A stretch of 64,000 bases of DNA, taken from positions 70,955,624 to 71,019,623 of the forward strand of contig NC_037670.1 of the NCBI RefSeq assembly GCF_003255815.1, given 5' to 3'. Source of the stretch: Theropithecus gelada (lineage: Eukaryota > Chordata > Mammalia > Primates > Cercopithecidae). The notes beneath the pieces were generated by a model. The model was not told the origin of the DNA, made no database searches, and was given only the letters and a program-made list of their open reading frames with translations. Below are positions 48,985 to 62,212 of this stretch, in pieces. Within the stretch, counting starts at the first letter, position 1, and each line of letters opens with the position of its first letter. Made by a program: the position numbers and the translations under genes.

Positions 48985-49480
48985 TTGACCCACAGAAAAC
49001 TCATGCTTCTCGCCATGCCAAGCAGTGGCAATCTCTCCTTGACCAGTTCTCTGCTGCCATGCGTGGCCCTCACCCTGTTCCTCAAAGGCGCTAGGCTCTG
49101 TTCTTCTGCAGGTACGTCTGTGTCATCGGTCTGCTGTAGTGTCCCATTCTCCCACCCCATCCTTCCCTGCACACCTGGTATGTCTACTCATCCTTCAGGT
49201 CCTGCTCTAAATGCTGCTTCATTGGAGAAGCGGACCCTGATTCCTGATGCTGCACACTGACTTAGGATCCCATTACATGTTTTTATAAAACCCTGTTATT
49301 TCCCTACATAATGCCCATCACAACCATAATTGTATAGTAATTCAAGCCATGACTGGTTTCCCTCTGATAGACTTAATTCCTTGGGGGCAAGAATCGTTTC
49401 TGTCATGTTCCCCAGCACAGTGCCTGGCGTGAGTGGCACCCAGCACATCCTCATAAAAGCACGAGAGAGAACAGGGAACT
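48985..49480 (+). repeat. L2 LINE 3' end, sense
   Basis: TACTCATCCTTCAGGTCCTG, TCTAAATGCTGCTTCATTGG, AGAAGCGGACCCTGATTCCT, GACTTAATTCCTTGGGGGCA, AGAATCGTTTCTGTCATGTT and CCCAGCACAGTGCCTGGCGT match L2 in order. Confidence 0.85.
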
Positions 49481-49546
49481 AATGAGACATGGATCCAGCC
49501 TTAAGCAGTTGGCTCAGCACAAATTGTAATTCAGTTTCCCAATTTT

Positions 49547-49672
49547 AACTTTTCCTTTCTCCCTCCTGTGTTCCTTCCTTATTCTTCCCATTCCTTCTCT
49601 CTCCCTCACTCTCTGCTTGCCTTCCTTGCTTCCTTCCTCCCTCCCTCCCTTCCTTTTTTGCTTCCCTTTCAT
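49547..49672 (+). repeat. Long polypyrimidine tract, (TTCC)n-like
   Basis: About 125 bases that are almost only C and T on the + strand (for example CTTCCTCCCTCCCTCCCTTC). Such tracts can form triplex (H-)DNA. The low-complexity minus-strand Lys/Arg/Glu frame through it is not a gene. Confidence 0.93.
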
Positions 49673-50599
49673 GTGCATTAATCCAAGGATCCAAGCTTTA
49701 TTTCCAATGACTTGGAAAACTGAACCAAGAGCAACTGTTATGGAGTGATTTTGTGTGATCACTTACTTTTCTCCCGTTTGAGAATCCATAGAACTCCTCT
49801 GTAAGATGTGAGCTTGGTTTCCAACGCTGGGCTTCAGCACACATTTGGGAAAGCCCTGGTCTTGTGTATGGGCTACAAAGATGTGCTAGAAGCAGACATG
49901 TGCGGATTGAACATTGTCCCCTGTCCAGAACATCTGTTCTCTTCCTATACCTGTGTGCATCATCATAACTTTTAAGAAACACTGACATGGAGCCTGGTTG
50001 GCTTTTCATAGGAAACCCACATCTGTTTGCCGTGGGGTTGCTCCCCCACCACTGCCGTTTCTGTGTCGTTTTGGAGCTTCTGATGGGACGCTGGCTGTCT
50101 CCTCGTGTGCTGCATTGTACCACTGACTCTCTGCTGTTCATCAGATTTTCCTGGGAGCTGCTCCAAGGAGAGGAGATAGAGAACAACGATTTCTTTTCTC
50201 TGTCCTCACCCAGTTTTAAACTCCAGAAACAGCACAGAAAACTTTATTTTTTGTAAAACTTTTTTTTTCCCTAAAGCGGTAGGCCATCTAGTGGAGTAAC
50301 TGGGAAAGGCCCACTCTGAGGGCAGAACTTCACCTTCAGACCCACAGCAACCACTGCTTTAGGAGCCCTGGACTCAGCAGGAAAGTGATGAGAGGTTGTG
50401 TCACTACCACGCGAGGCATGGAGCCAAAGGGAGCTTTCTCTTATTGAACGAAGTTTTTTGGTGATGTATTTCTATGTATACTTGAGAAAGTGTTCCCACA
50501 AGCCTTAAATTAAGGCAAATAAAATGCAGAATCACCAGAAAATAAAGACCAACAGCATCAACCTAGAATACAAATGTCTTCAGTAGTCTATAGGTGGAC

Positions 50600-50770
50600 A
50601 TTGAAATAGTATGCTCAGGCTGTTGAAATTGACCTTAATTTGATTCAAATTAAGAAGCTTCTCTTCCTTTCATGCTGCAATAGGTTTCTAATGGTTCCCA
50701 ATTAGAATTAATCCAAGAAATTAAATGATTCTAAAACCTTGAATTGGTAAGTAATTCAAGGAACTTCATC
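50600..50770. promoter_or_regulatory. Candidate regulatory element with paired homeodomain-type palindrome
   Basis: Contains a perfect inverted repeat CTTAATTTG-ATT-CAAATTAAG (50634-50654), followed by CCAATTAGAATTAATCCAAG (50699-50718) and GAAATTAAATGATTCTAAAA (50719-50738). The TAAT...ATTA arrangement fits dimeric homeodomain binding. It lies about 0.8 kb upstream of exon 11. Confidence 0.35.
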
Positions 50771-51471
50771 TTTATATTAAAAACCGTATTAATAGAATTT
50801 TAGAAGTAGAAAGGCCCTTAGCAACTAGGGAATCCAGTCATTTATTTTCTACAAGAAGAAAACCAAGGCCCTGAAAGAGTAACTCATTTGTTGATGACCA
50901 CACAGTCCTCTTCCTCAGTATAATTCTTTTCTCCGCAGTTCTTACTCAGGAAGCAGTCTGACTAACCCTGAGCTAAAGTTTCGTTTGCAAGTGCTTTTGG
51001 TATTTTTGTTCCGGAATTGTGCGTTTCTGTGTGCTCTCCCTTTTTGAAGCCTGAGCCACGGTGCTAACCCATGGCCTAGCGCGTGAGAGCTGGAGAATAC
51101 CTCTGCAGTTGTTTAGCCTTGATCGCCAGCCTTGGCAAGGAAAAATGACAGAGGTTCAGAAAAGTCAACAGGGGCTCACCTCATTTCATAACTAGCTGGT
51201 CCCAAACCTGGAATAGAACCCTACTCTTCAGATGGCCAATGTACTGTGGTATATTTCCTGGGATGTCAGGCTCCATCCCGGTCTTGCCACTCCCGCTAGT
51301 TAGGAAGCATGCATACACAGTTAGCAAAAGCAAATTTATTTGAGAAGTGTACTAACTAGAATTTTTATAACCTGTAATATGGTAATTCTTAACCACAATT
51401 CTTGTGGTCTTTAGGATTTTTAAGATTGGGGCATTTTCTGCATTTTCTTCTGTTGCCTTCAGAAATGATGA

Positions 51472-52539
<1,068 letters not shown>

Positions 52540-52704
52540 TTTGAAGGTTGCACAAAGGCCTACTCGAGACTAGAAAACTTGAAAACACACTTGAGATCTC
52601 ACACTGGAGAGAAACCATACGTCTGTGAGCACGAAGGTTGCAACAAGGCTTTCTCAAATGCCTCTGATCGCGCCAAGCACCAAAACAGAACGCATTCCAA
52701 TGAG
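52540..52704 (+). CDS. GLI3: GLI3 exon 12 (codons 550-604), end of finger 3 and finger 4
   Basis: Fifty-five in-frame codons from TTT (Phe550) after a CTTAG acceptor to GAG (Glu604) before a GTAAGC donor. It carries the remaining ligands of finger 3 (Cys553, His566, His570), a second HTGEKP linker, and all of finger 4 (Cys578, Cys583, His596, His601). In GLI-DNA structures fingers 4 and 5 make most of the base contacts to the GACCACCCA-type site. The motif NKAFSNASDRAKHQNRTH in finger 4 is diagnostic of GLI proteins. No substitution is visible at ligand positions. Confidence 0.98.
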
Positions 52705-54944
52705 GTAAGCATCCTCAGTGGGCACGGAGTTTGCATAAGGAAACAAAGGAACCATCCCAGGGAAGGCACATGGAAGGCGCAGTGTTTTCTGTTTTGTTTT
52801 CCCCTTGGCCATTCCCAGCATGAGTGGGCTCCGCCCCTGCAGGTGAAGGCTTGGGCTTCCTAGGTGGGACTGGAAACTGGATCTTATTTGGAGAATAATA
52901 GGAGATGAAGAGGAAACTTCTTAAAACCCCTGCGAATTTACTAGTTTCATGTTGTTTTGAACTGCCACCTACTGGTCAAACAGTGGGAGCATTTAACTTG
53001 GAATCTGAGCCAGTCACTCTGCCCAAAATAGCAGGAATCCATGCAAAGGATGACCCCGTAAGCCCCAAGGATATATTAAGAAGTAGCATGTTGACAGCTG
53101 ACAGCTTCCTGCTAAGTCATCCACTTTTATTTGCTTCCTCCAAGTGATATCTTCAAATGGTGTTATATCAAAAAAGATCTTTACGGAGCAACCAGCCTTG
53201 GCTAAATGCAATTTTCAGACACTCTAAATTCCAAAAGATCTTGGAAAATGGTCTCAGAAACCCAGAATACTTTCTAGGCAGTTATTTAAGAAAACATATT
53301 GAGTAAAGCTTCCGGGTGGTTCCTGTTGTGTTACTGTTATTTTAGGTAGTTATCTCTGCTAAATTGTAGAGAGGCATAAGAATGAAAATTACTCCAAATT
53401 CATTGCTTATGTTTTAGTGTGCGTCTCCCTACAGACCTCCAACTTGGCCTTGGAGGTCTAGCTCAAATTCTGGCTTGTCTGTGAAACCTTCTCTTGAATG
53501 TATCGCAAGATTAACAAAAGGACTCTTCGCATTTTGAGTGGAAATAGGATAGTTAACTAGAATTTGTTAACATGAGACATAGTTCAGCACCACAGTGTTT
53601 CATCTTTGCTTGGAATGTGTTAGAGAAGGAACATTGTGCACACATGAGACCTTGGAGTGGCTGTCATTTGATCTCACCAGCACAGGTCAAACTCATTCAT
53701 GATCTTTCAGATGGAGAGCTGGGCCAAAACAATCTTGATAGAAACAAAGTGAGCCATTCTGCTCAGTGGCCATTTGGCTTTCAGGTGGTCAAGATGGTTC
53801 TCACCATGTTTTCTTCAGCTGAAACTGACAGAGCAAAAGTGTCCCTAAAGGGATTAACCACACCGTAAAAAGCACACTCACTCACAAACTGTCACATGTA
53901 AGTTCATATATACCAAGTTTTTGTGTGAAAAGATCATGGAAACTGGAGTTATTTGGAATCTCATTATTTTCTAACTGTTTGAAGACATTTTAAAGATGCC
54001 ACATCTCCATTTTTTAATGTAAAAATGCTTTTACAGTACGCAGTAGCTGGAATATAATCTATTATACTAGTTTGTACAAAATTTTAGGGAGTCTAGAATA
54101 GACAGAAACATAGAGATAGAAAGTAGATTAGTGGTTGCCAAAAGGAGAGGGGAGAGGGAATAGCAATGACTGCCAATGGGTATAAGGTTTTTTTGTTGGG
54201 GTGGTGAAGATATTCTGGAATTAGGTAATGGTGATGATTACACAATGTCTAGAATGTACTAAATGCCACTGAATTGTGCAATTTAAAGGGATTATTTTAT
54301 GGCATGTGAATTATATTTCAATTTAAAATTTTAAGGGATTTTGACTTAACTTAGAATGTATTTCATATATTTCATAGAGTTGAGTGTAATTTTGACTAGA
54401 CATTTAGTGGGCATTCGTTCCTATAGATGTTAGGCCAATGTTCTTTCCTATTATCGTGGAGAAATTTGTACGGTGGGTATGTTAGGATCGGAATGCACAC
54501 ATATAAAGATAATTACCAAGCCTTTTTGTCTTTTTATGGACCTAAAATATTTGTACCTGTCCATTTGCTTTAATTGTAGTGTACTTGAGCTTGTGTTCTT
54601 CTCCAAGGTAAAAAGTGCAATGTTGTGTGAGAGTTAAGTGTTTGATACGAGATTAAAAAATAAAAGATATATTGGGCAGTAATGTCATTGACCACGCTTG
54701 AGCAATTTACTTAAATTATTAACCTTGATCATAAATACATAATTAAAATTCTACCCACATACATATTTACAAACAAATTATATTTCTCTATTCTATATGC
54801 AAGACTTTGGCCCTGTGTATGAATGATGGAGATTTTCAGATGCATCTAAGTTAAGTTTGTCCAGGAAATCCAGATTTGTGCAATCTCACAAGCCTAGAAA
54901 AATCAAGTGATTTGCTTTCATTTATTTCCTCTCTTATTTGCAAC

Positions 54945-55030
54945 TTCATTTATTCACTAAACACATACTGATAGCTAATTATGTGTCAAGCCCTTTGCTG
55001 TTCTAAGTGTGGCCAAGAAAATAATGGACT
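54945..55030 (-). repeat. L2-like fragment, antisense
   Basis: TTCATTTATTCACTAAACAC, ATACTGATAGCTAATTATGT and GTCAAGCCCTTTGCTGTTCT resemble the reverse complement of the L2 terminus. Short and diverged. Confidence 0.55.
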
Positions 55031-55459
55031 GGAACAGGAAGGGAGTAATTTCTGGCACTTCTCTGTCCCTCTGGCTGTCCTGCTCATTTAGGGCTGCTAG
55101 ACCGACCATAGCTCTGACAGGACTTCTTACTCCAGATCACACAGCTCATATTTCCCTCAAAGATACTACTAAACAAGTTTCCTGAGCTCTGATTCAGTTG
55201 AACCTCCCTTTCTAGAAAGCTGCAATGGCTCCTGCTTTCCTGTAAGGAAACTTGAGACTCCCTAAGCTTGTGTAAGTGTCTGTTCTCACAGGGCCCGAGC
55301 TCGCCCCTCTAGTCCTCACCTCTCACTATCATGATCATGAATGAAACATTCCAGAAGCTGGTGCTGTGGACTGCCATGCTTAGGTGCGTGAAGTGGTTCT
55401 GCCACTGGACCTTTGCTGAGGACACTTCTTTTTGGCATTCCAAGTAAAATGACTCCTAA

Positions 55460-55610
55460 TAAAAGCTCTGTGTATTGAGTGCTTACTACGTTCCATGCAT
55501 CCTGGTAAGCACTTCATGTACATGATCTAATTTAACACTTACCAATAACCCCATGAGCTGGGCATTAAGCCCAGATATAGAATCTTAGTAACTAACGCCT
55601 TCCATGATTA
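55460..55610 (-). repeat. MIR-like SINE, antisense
   Basis: TATTGAGTGCTTACTACGTT, CCATGCATCCTGGTAAGCAC, TTCATGTACATGATCTAATT and AATAACCCCATGAGCTGGGC match reverse-complement MIR in order. Confidence 0.75.
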
Positions 55611-57257
55611 TCCCAGCTAAAAAATGATCCCTCCTCTGTCTATATCCTTACATAGTATTCACACTTTATATTATATAGATCATTGCATCTTCTTATTTTT
55701 CCTATCAGATTTTGTATTCCTTATTATTAAATCTTGTTGTATGCAACTTTGTGCTTGCAGAATCTTGCACCTCAGTAAGTCTGAGAACATTTATCTTAGC
55801 CTTTAATTATATTTTATTTTAGTCACTGATCACAACAAAATTTGTGGGCAAAAGCTGTGTGAAGGGATATTTTGTTTATGTTATGTTGTTGTGAGGGATA
55901 CATTTCCTGAACCTGTTTTCTTGTGAATTTGTGAACTTTTGTAGGTAGATAATGTGTATGTTCACACACAAGGGCACATGTGCACAGATGCACCTGTATA
56001 GGCTGTTGTTTCTGGAAGTGCAGGAGCTGACACATTTGTATCTCATTACACATTGGCTGCGTCTTTGGTTCTAAGCTAACCCATAATGTACATCCATATA
56101 TTTATAGGAAGAGTAGCTCTCCAAACATGCAGGCTTTGTGTTCCCTCTCTCCTGGTCTCCACACCTCTGCCCCACATATCCCAGTCTGCCTGCTAATGGA
56201 ACAACCTGTCACAGGAATGCTGTGAGCAAGCATAGGGCCCGTGTCAGAACACTGTAAGGTAATGGCACTAATTGTCAGAGCCAGTCTTTTGTCCCTAATG
56301 CATAGAATTTGATGTGCTCATCTTATTATATATATATGCTGCAAATCACACAAGCTCCTGAATAGATGTAATTCATAGTTAATGGGAATCAATTCTGCCC
56401 AAAGGAATCTCAGGTTTGGAGGTGAAACCTCTCAGTTTCAGGATCTTTGCTTCACTGCATTAGGACATTTCAGCATTTTAGGTAGCACTCAGTCTGTTCT
56501 TGGGCTTTTAGTGAAAAAGCATCTTTTAGACATACATTCTACAAGACACAGCATCATTTTAAATATAATAGGTACATTATAGTAATCCTGCTTTTCATGA
56601 CGATTGCTTATGTAAAGCTCATCCTCTGCTATACATAGATATAAATATATATTCATGAAAGCATCCTTGCGTATATCATATTTTAAGTCAAGTGAGCAAA
56701 CTCACAAATCCGATGTTGGTCATGAGCCAAAGGCCAGCAGTTCTGTGATTTGAGAAAATAATCCGCTTATATAAGCATCCGCATAATTTTTTATGACTGT
56801 ATCCTTAGGCTTGATCACTGACCCACATAGAAAATGAGATTAGCATGAAATAATTTATAGACCTTAGTTATAAATTCACCCAGGAGAAGAAAACAGACCA
56901 GAAATCCTGGTCCCCAGAACATCCGTCAGCCCTCTGTAGTTTATGATGAGGATTCACGGACAGTCTGTAACAGGGCTTTCCAATTTCGAAGAGCAGAAAG
57001 GGTCTGGCTATTTTGAGCCCTGAACATCCCCACACTTTAATGCTACCCAAAAGAGCACATTTTAGCGTCATCTAACATGGGAGATGCCATCAGCAGTTTC
57101 AAAATTATGCCTATGCATAAATAGCACATTTTCAAAAAGATCAGAGTGATATTCGATCTCAGAACCAGGGCATCCATAAAAAATTTTGTCACACAATCTC
57201 TTCTGAAAAGTGTGCAGTCTTCTCCTGATTAGATGATGGATATCTTTTAAGCCATCT

Positions 57258-57290
57258 TCATTGTCATCGTCATCATCGTCATCATCAAAT
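57258..57290 (+). repeat. (ATC)n-like microsatellite
   Basis: CATTGTCATCGTCATCATCG followed by TCATCATCAAA. Confidence 0.9.
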
Positions 57291-57618
57291 ATCTACTGAG
57301 TGCCTATTATGGCACCGTGATACTTCTCACTCCCAGTATAAATGCTTCCAAGAACATCAAGGCAATTTACACATTCTTAGTTCTCCCTGAGCGTCTCTCT
57401 CAAGCCATAATCTATTAAAGCTAGATTCTATGGACACGGAACAGTGTTCTAATGGCCTTATTAGACTATTAGTTCCTAGAGGTATCTGAACACCTCGAAG
57501 CCTTGTGAAAGTGTTTTGAAAGGATTAAAAATGTAATGAGCAACCAGAAAGGACTTCTGGGCTGGGGCATAATCTCCTTCATAACAATCTCTTACCTCAT
57601 TCTTGTGGCATTTGGCAG

Positions 57619-57909
57619 AAACCATATGTGTGTAAAATCCCAGGCTGCACTAAGCGTTACACAGACCCAAGCTCCCTCCGGAAACACGTGAAGACAGTGC
57701 ATGGCCCAGAGGCTCATGTCACCAAAAAGCAACGTGGGGACATCCATCCTCGGCCCCCACCCCCGAGAGATTCCGGCAGCCATTCACAGTCCAGGTCGCC
57801 CGGCCGGCCCACTCAGGGAGCCCTCGGTGAGCAGCAGGACCTCAGCAACACTACCTCAAAGCGGGAAGAATGCCTCCAGGTGAAAACCGTCAAGGCAGAG
57901 AAGCCCATG
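57619..57909 (+). CDS. GLI3: GLI3 exon 13 (codons 605-701), finger 5 and processing region
   Basis: Ninety-seven in-frame codons from AAA (Lys605) after a GGCAG acceptor to ATG (Met701) before a GTATGT donor. Finger 5 is complete (Cys609, Cys614, His627, His632, with KRYTDPSSLRKHVKTVH). A basic stretch (VTKKQRGD) follows, then a Pro/Ser/Arg-rich segment, and the exon ends in a Lys-rich segment (VKTVKAEKPM). From family knowledge, the region C-terminal to the fingers directs partial proteasomal processing to the GLI3 repressor. The local GC content is clearly above that of the flanking introns. Confidence 0.98.
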
Positions 57910-59691
57910 GTATGTCATTCACTCGCCTTCTGACTTCACAGCAGGCCCAGGGTCATTTAAAAGAGCCAGGTAGGGCGCACAGAGGGACAGGACTTCCTGG
58001 TCCTCACTGTGTCAGGCTGTCTCTGATCTGAGGAGGCGATGAGGGCAGTGACCTGGATTGCTTACTTGAAGTTGATCAGCTCAGAAAAACAGTTTCTAGG
58101 TTTCCTAACTGATTTTTAAAATTACTCCCAGAACCATACCACTGTGCCATGGAAGGAAGAAAGACACGACTGTCTGTCTCTCCAGCGTGTCTGTGATGTC
58201 GAAAATCATTCATTGACTCTTCCTGTAAATATGCTTTCTGTCTTCTTTGCCCTGGTGACCCCAAGGTAAATAAGCCATGGCCCATATTCTTCAGGGGTTT
58301 ACAGCCCAGTGGGATAGACAGGCTGAAAAACAAATACCATGCAGTGTGATGGGGGCTTACACACAAGTCTGTGTAAGGAGGATTCAAGAGAGGGAGAGGC
58401 TGCCAGTCAGTCGGGGCAGAGGAGGCCATGGGATGGGAGTTCAGCACTGCAGAGGGAAGAGCTGAGGAGAAGGCGGCGGAGGAGGAGCACAGCGCGATGG
58501 GAGGGGAGTGGCATAGCAGGGGTGAGATTTTTTGTTTGTTTTTTTGTTTTTGGTTTTTGAGGAAATCACTCCAGTACCAGTCTAGAGACTGGGTAAACTG
58601 GAGACCACTTTTGCCGTTGGGCCTGAACCAGCGAGGCAGAGCACAAGAGAAGGATCTGAAAGATTCAGTAGGCAACTCTTTCTGTTTGGAGACTAATATG
58701 ACATGTGGGCTCTGCTACTCTTTCAGCTTCTTTCAAACCTCAGTTCGTGACTTCGCTTCATGAATGTGACTTTATAAAACACCTAAAAATTTCAAAGACA
58801 ACAAGAAAAATTAAAAGAGTAGATAGTAGAGGAGATTCAGCCCATTTGGCCATGCATAGAATGGATTTAATTGTGCAAATATATTGGGTTCTGGGCTGTC
58901 ACTCTAATCTGTGAAGGAAGTGTCCCAGAGAGAAGTTTCATGCTGAGACTCCCAGATGCATGGAAACGATCAGGCCAACAGATTTATACTTAAAGTCAGC
59001 ATTTTCATAAAATTAGAGCAGTCTACCGGATGGGCAGCCTATGAATTCATGAGTGATGTCACTGTATAGCAGTACGCGTGGGCAGGAAATAATGTACAAT
59101 CTCACCACTGGGAGGGTGAGAGGCTATGTTTTAATGACTTACTGAGTTTGTCTTTGAACTCTTAAGAGTCTTAGAGAATGACATTATGTCTGGCCAAAAA
59201 TAACACAAATCGGCTATCCAGGTTTATCATGATTTCTCAATGGGTAGGTGTACTTTGCTTTAAAAAAGTATCTTAATAAGATGTTTATACATTATGATTG
59301 ATCACTGTATTTTAATCAGTTCATAAACTGTGTTTTATATACTTTTTTTGGAGGGGAGCACGTGTCTATTCTTAAAATAAAGCCTACCTGTATAATAATT
59401 GTACAGAACATTCGACAGTTTACCCTCAAGTGTTTCACAAAACAAGGAAAGTTAATTTGCAGTCTTAGATTATGTCATGAAACTGATGATTTATGTTCTT
59501 GGGATATTCCAAGAACCCAGAATCTCTTCTACTTTTAGTGTGCATTCCTAGCTCAAGAAAATTATCATTTTCTCTTCAGATACCCATTGTTGAAAAAAGA
59601 AAATCGGTAGAAATAAAAGTTATAGCGATTTGGCTCAGCAACATTGAGATGCCCCAGTGTGTGAAATATTTTATAAAGTAATTCAATCATA

Positions 59692-59772
59692 TGAGGTTGG
59701 TGCCAAAGTAATTGTGGGTCTTTTGGCATTAAAAGTAATGACAAGACCCACAATTACTTTGGCACTAACCTA
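59692..59772. mobile_element. MADE1 (mariner-derived MITE) palindrome; miR-548-type hairpin
   Basis: An 80-base near-perfect palindrome: left arm AGGTTGGTGCCAAAGTAATT, GTGGGTCTTTTGGC; loop ATTAAAAGTAAT; right arm ACAAGACCCAC, AATTACTTTGGCACTAACCT. Layout and length match MADE1, the Hsmar1-related element from which miR-548 family hairpins derive. Compared with the consensus I recall, both arms carry matching, pairing-preserving changes. Confidence 0.92.
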
Positions 59773-60989
59773 GAACCATAGCACTAAAAGAAACCATAGA
59801 GATCAAGACTATGCCCATATTTTGAGGAAGCTGAGGCTCAGTGAGGTTAATAATCACATTTCCATAGCAGATGTTATGTGTGTATATGCTCACACACATT
59901 TAAAAGTAGGTATCTTCATAGACATGTACTTAATAAACATGAAATTTACATTTCTAGTTTTCTTTAAAAACATGTCTTTGATTTGATCATCATGCTATAA
60001 ATTAAATTATTTCTTCTTTTTTCTTATTAATGCAACATCTCTTCTGTCTAATGCTCCTAAATGTCTTGTTCTCACTTCCTAAGGACAGTGGGTAATAAGG
60101 TGAGGGAATTTTGGCTTCTCTGTCCTTTTTGTTTTGTTTTCATTTTTTAACATTTATTTGTTTGTGTTAATTTTTCTTTAGTTTTTGTGGTTTTGTGATA
60201 TCTTTGGTAGTGAACATTCCTCAGATATGTTTCAAATACAGAAGCAATGTGTTTTGAACATTCAGCATGTGAAAAATGTGGAGTTAGTTGGTGGAATTCA
60301 TTGTTCTATCTGTCTAGGTTTCCATAACAAATCACACTGGGGCCTACCAAGCAGATGTTCTGAAAGACTCATTACTGTACTAATGCAAATTCATCCTTAG
60401 ACCAGACGTGCACCACCTTCTTTGAGGAAGATCTGGCTTCATTTGTTGTTAGCAATATAATCTCTATTTAAATGTGGAAGCTCATTGAAGCAATTTCCTA
60501 GTTGTGAGTGCATTTGTGCCTTATATGAAGTGTGTCTGCCTGTGTGTTCACACAAATGCACAGGTTCATGTTTGCAGACACTCTGATTTCACAGTACAGA
60601 AGTAAAAGACATCCAAAGCTCTGGAAACAAGTACCTCAGGAAGCAGCAGGTGGTCTGGCACTCCAGCACTCTGCTGAGGCCAAAAATTAAGCAAGGCTTC
60701 ACATACTCATGATCAAATTTGTATATCTTATTTGGCTCTGCTTGGTTGCCCAGGACAAAGTTAGTGTACCATGCGGCACTTACTTGGAAAGTGTTCATTT
60801 GCTTGGGTGTATGTACCATGATAGCAGAAGAAGTGAACGGGTTCCAGAGGGAAGAGCCCTTCCTGGCGGCACTGTGCGTTCCACCTGAGACTACGGTACT
60901 CTGTAACTGAGTGAGTGTAGTTATCTCTCCGTAAAGCACTCTCCCTTTCGGCTGCTGTCAGTGTTTATAGTAACACCGGTGAAGGTGCT

Positions 60990-61107
60990 GCAGACGCATG
61001 GAAGTAGCCGGCCTAAGAGTCCAGGCTAGTTGCACCATTCACTTTGTGACTTTGGGCAATCACTAAACTTCTCTGAACATCACTTTTCTTATCTGTACAA
61101 AAAGGAT
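60990..61107 (+). repeat. MIR SINE, sense
   Basis: CACTTTGTGACTTTGGGCAA, TCACTAAACTTCTCTGAACA, TCACTTTTCTTATCTGTACA match the MIR core (TGTGACCTTGGGCAAGTCAC...CCTCATCTGTAAAATGGG). Confidence 0.85.
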
Positions 61108-61111
61108 TCGA

Positions 61112-61200
61112 CTGTTTATCAACCAGGACACCGCTGGAACTTCAGATAGAACAGTTCCGTGTTGTGTGACTGTCCTGTGCATTGTAGGCCATTTTATATA
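61112..61200 (-). mobile_element. MER20-like fragment, antisense
   Basis: GTTTATCAACCAGGACACCG, CTGGAACTTCAGATAGAACA and GACTGTCCTGTGCATTGTAG follow the first third of reverse-complement MER20 (TTTCTCAACCTCGGCACTAT...GGCTGTCCTGTGCATTGTAG). The rest of the element is not recognisable. Confidence 0.6.
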
Positions 61201-61734
61201 GTAATCCCCAGACATTGGGGCACCAGGCTTTCCACCCTGTATTTCCAGGAACCCTGGGAACTAGAGGAGGCAATACTTTCCCTGATTGAGGACCAGGTGG
61301 ACTAGATTAAGATTCCATTATTTGCAGCATTGTCTTACAGAGTCTACTTGGTTGGGGTTAAGGAATCATTTCCTGATCCTCCTAGTGAACTGTTAGGGAG
61401 TACACTAAGGGGAACGGTGAAATCATTCTACAGACTCATGATGGCTGTGATCTGCAGCCTTTCTTTCTTTCTGAATATAGCACGAGCTTATTATATGATT
61501 GAAGTTTTACCTCTCTCAACTGCTTTTACTGACACCTTGGTTGAGGTTCTACAAAAGCAAGAAAATGTGGAAGGAGGGAGGAGAGATTACAAAGAGCTTG
61601 GCTAACCAGCCCTGAACAGCCTAGAGGGGCTCTTGTTGGAGGAGGTAATGTGTGCTGATGGTGCATATCTTACATTTATGTTCCAGCTGAGCAAAATGAA
61701 CCTAAAGACTAAAACCACCTGGGATCGTAGTAAT

Positions 61735-61985
61735 TGCTAACACCCTGTGAGCCAATTGCTATTATCCAGGTCTTTTTATACTTGTATGCTCTCTGGGCTT
61801 CACACTTAATTCCTGACAACAATCTCTGAAATAAACGGTCCCCGTTTTATAGATAAGGAAACTGAGGTTTGGAGTGACTAAGTAATATGCCCAAAGAATA
61901 AAGTGGTGGAGATGGGATTGGAACCAAGGAAGTGTGTTTGCAGAGTTGGTGATTGGGGCAGGATTCCATGGCTGATACCATGCCA
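61735..61985 (-). repeat. MIR-like SINE, antisense
   Basis: CGTTTTATAGATAAGGAAAC, TGAGGTTTGGAGTGACTAAG, TAATATGCCCAAAGAATAAA and GGGATTGGAACCAAGG are in the order of reverse-complement MIR (TTTTACAGATGAGGAAACTGAGG...TTGCCCAAGG...GGGATTCGAACCCAGG). Confidence 0.8.
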
Positions 61986-62212
61986 ATCACACTACAGCTA
62001 GCATTCTCTGCTGTCCATTGCCTCCCAGTGCGCATCAGCCTGGTGATCCATCCGTCATTTTGGCCAAAAGTGGCTAGCTCCATTCACCAGAGCGTAGTTT
62101 TTCTTCTCATTCAACCAACCGATGATCTTGAAGATCTTGATATGCATGAGCTCTCATTATTGGCTCGCTTTCCTTGACCCTCCCTGGTGACATTTCTTTC
62201 CTTTCCACTTGA

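Larger units (their letters stand above)
52705..57618 (+). other. GLI3: GLI3 intron 12 (4.9 kb)
   Basis: Intron between finger 4 and finger 5 exons. It holds L2- and MIR-like remnants near 54945-55030 and 55460-55610 and an (ATC)n tract near 57258-57290. The rest (52705-54940 and 55615-57250) contains nothing I can name. Confidence 0.95.

Noticed and set aside
49514..49762. Lys/Arg/Glu-rich minus-strand frame
   Set aside because: Translation of a polypyrimidine simple repeat.
57619..57933. Alternative Met start in exon 13 as a separate small zinc-finger gene
   Set aside because: The frame is exon 13 of GLI3 between good splice sites and joins finger 4 to finger 5 in register.
58076..58675. 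199-codon minus-strand open frame, the longest non-GLI3 frame
   Set aside because: Ser/Pro/Leu-rich low complexity, lies in intron 13 across a GC-rich purine tract and a possible old L2 remnant, with no domain, splice or promoter support.
61330..61605. 91-codon frame with a hydrophobic stretch and a Glu/Arg-rich end
   Set aside because: Short, in intron 13, no recognised family and no splice or promoter context; consistent with chance.
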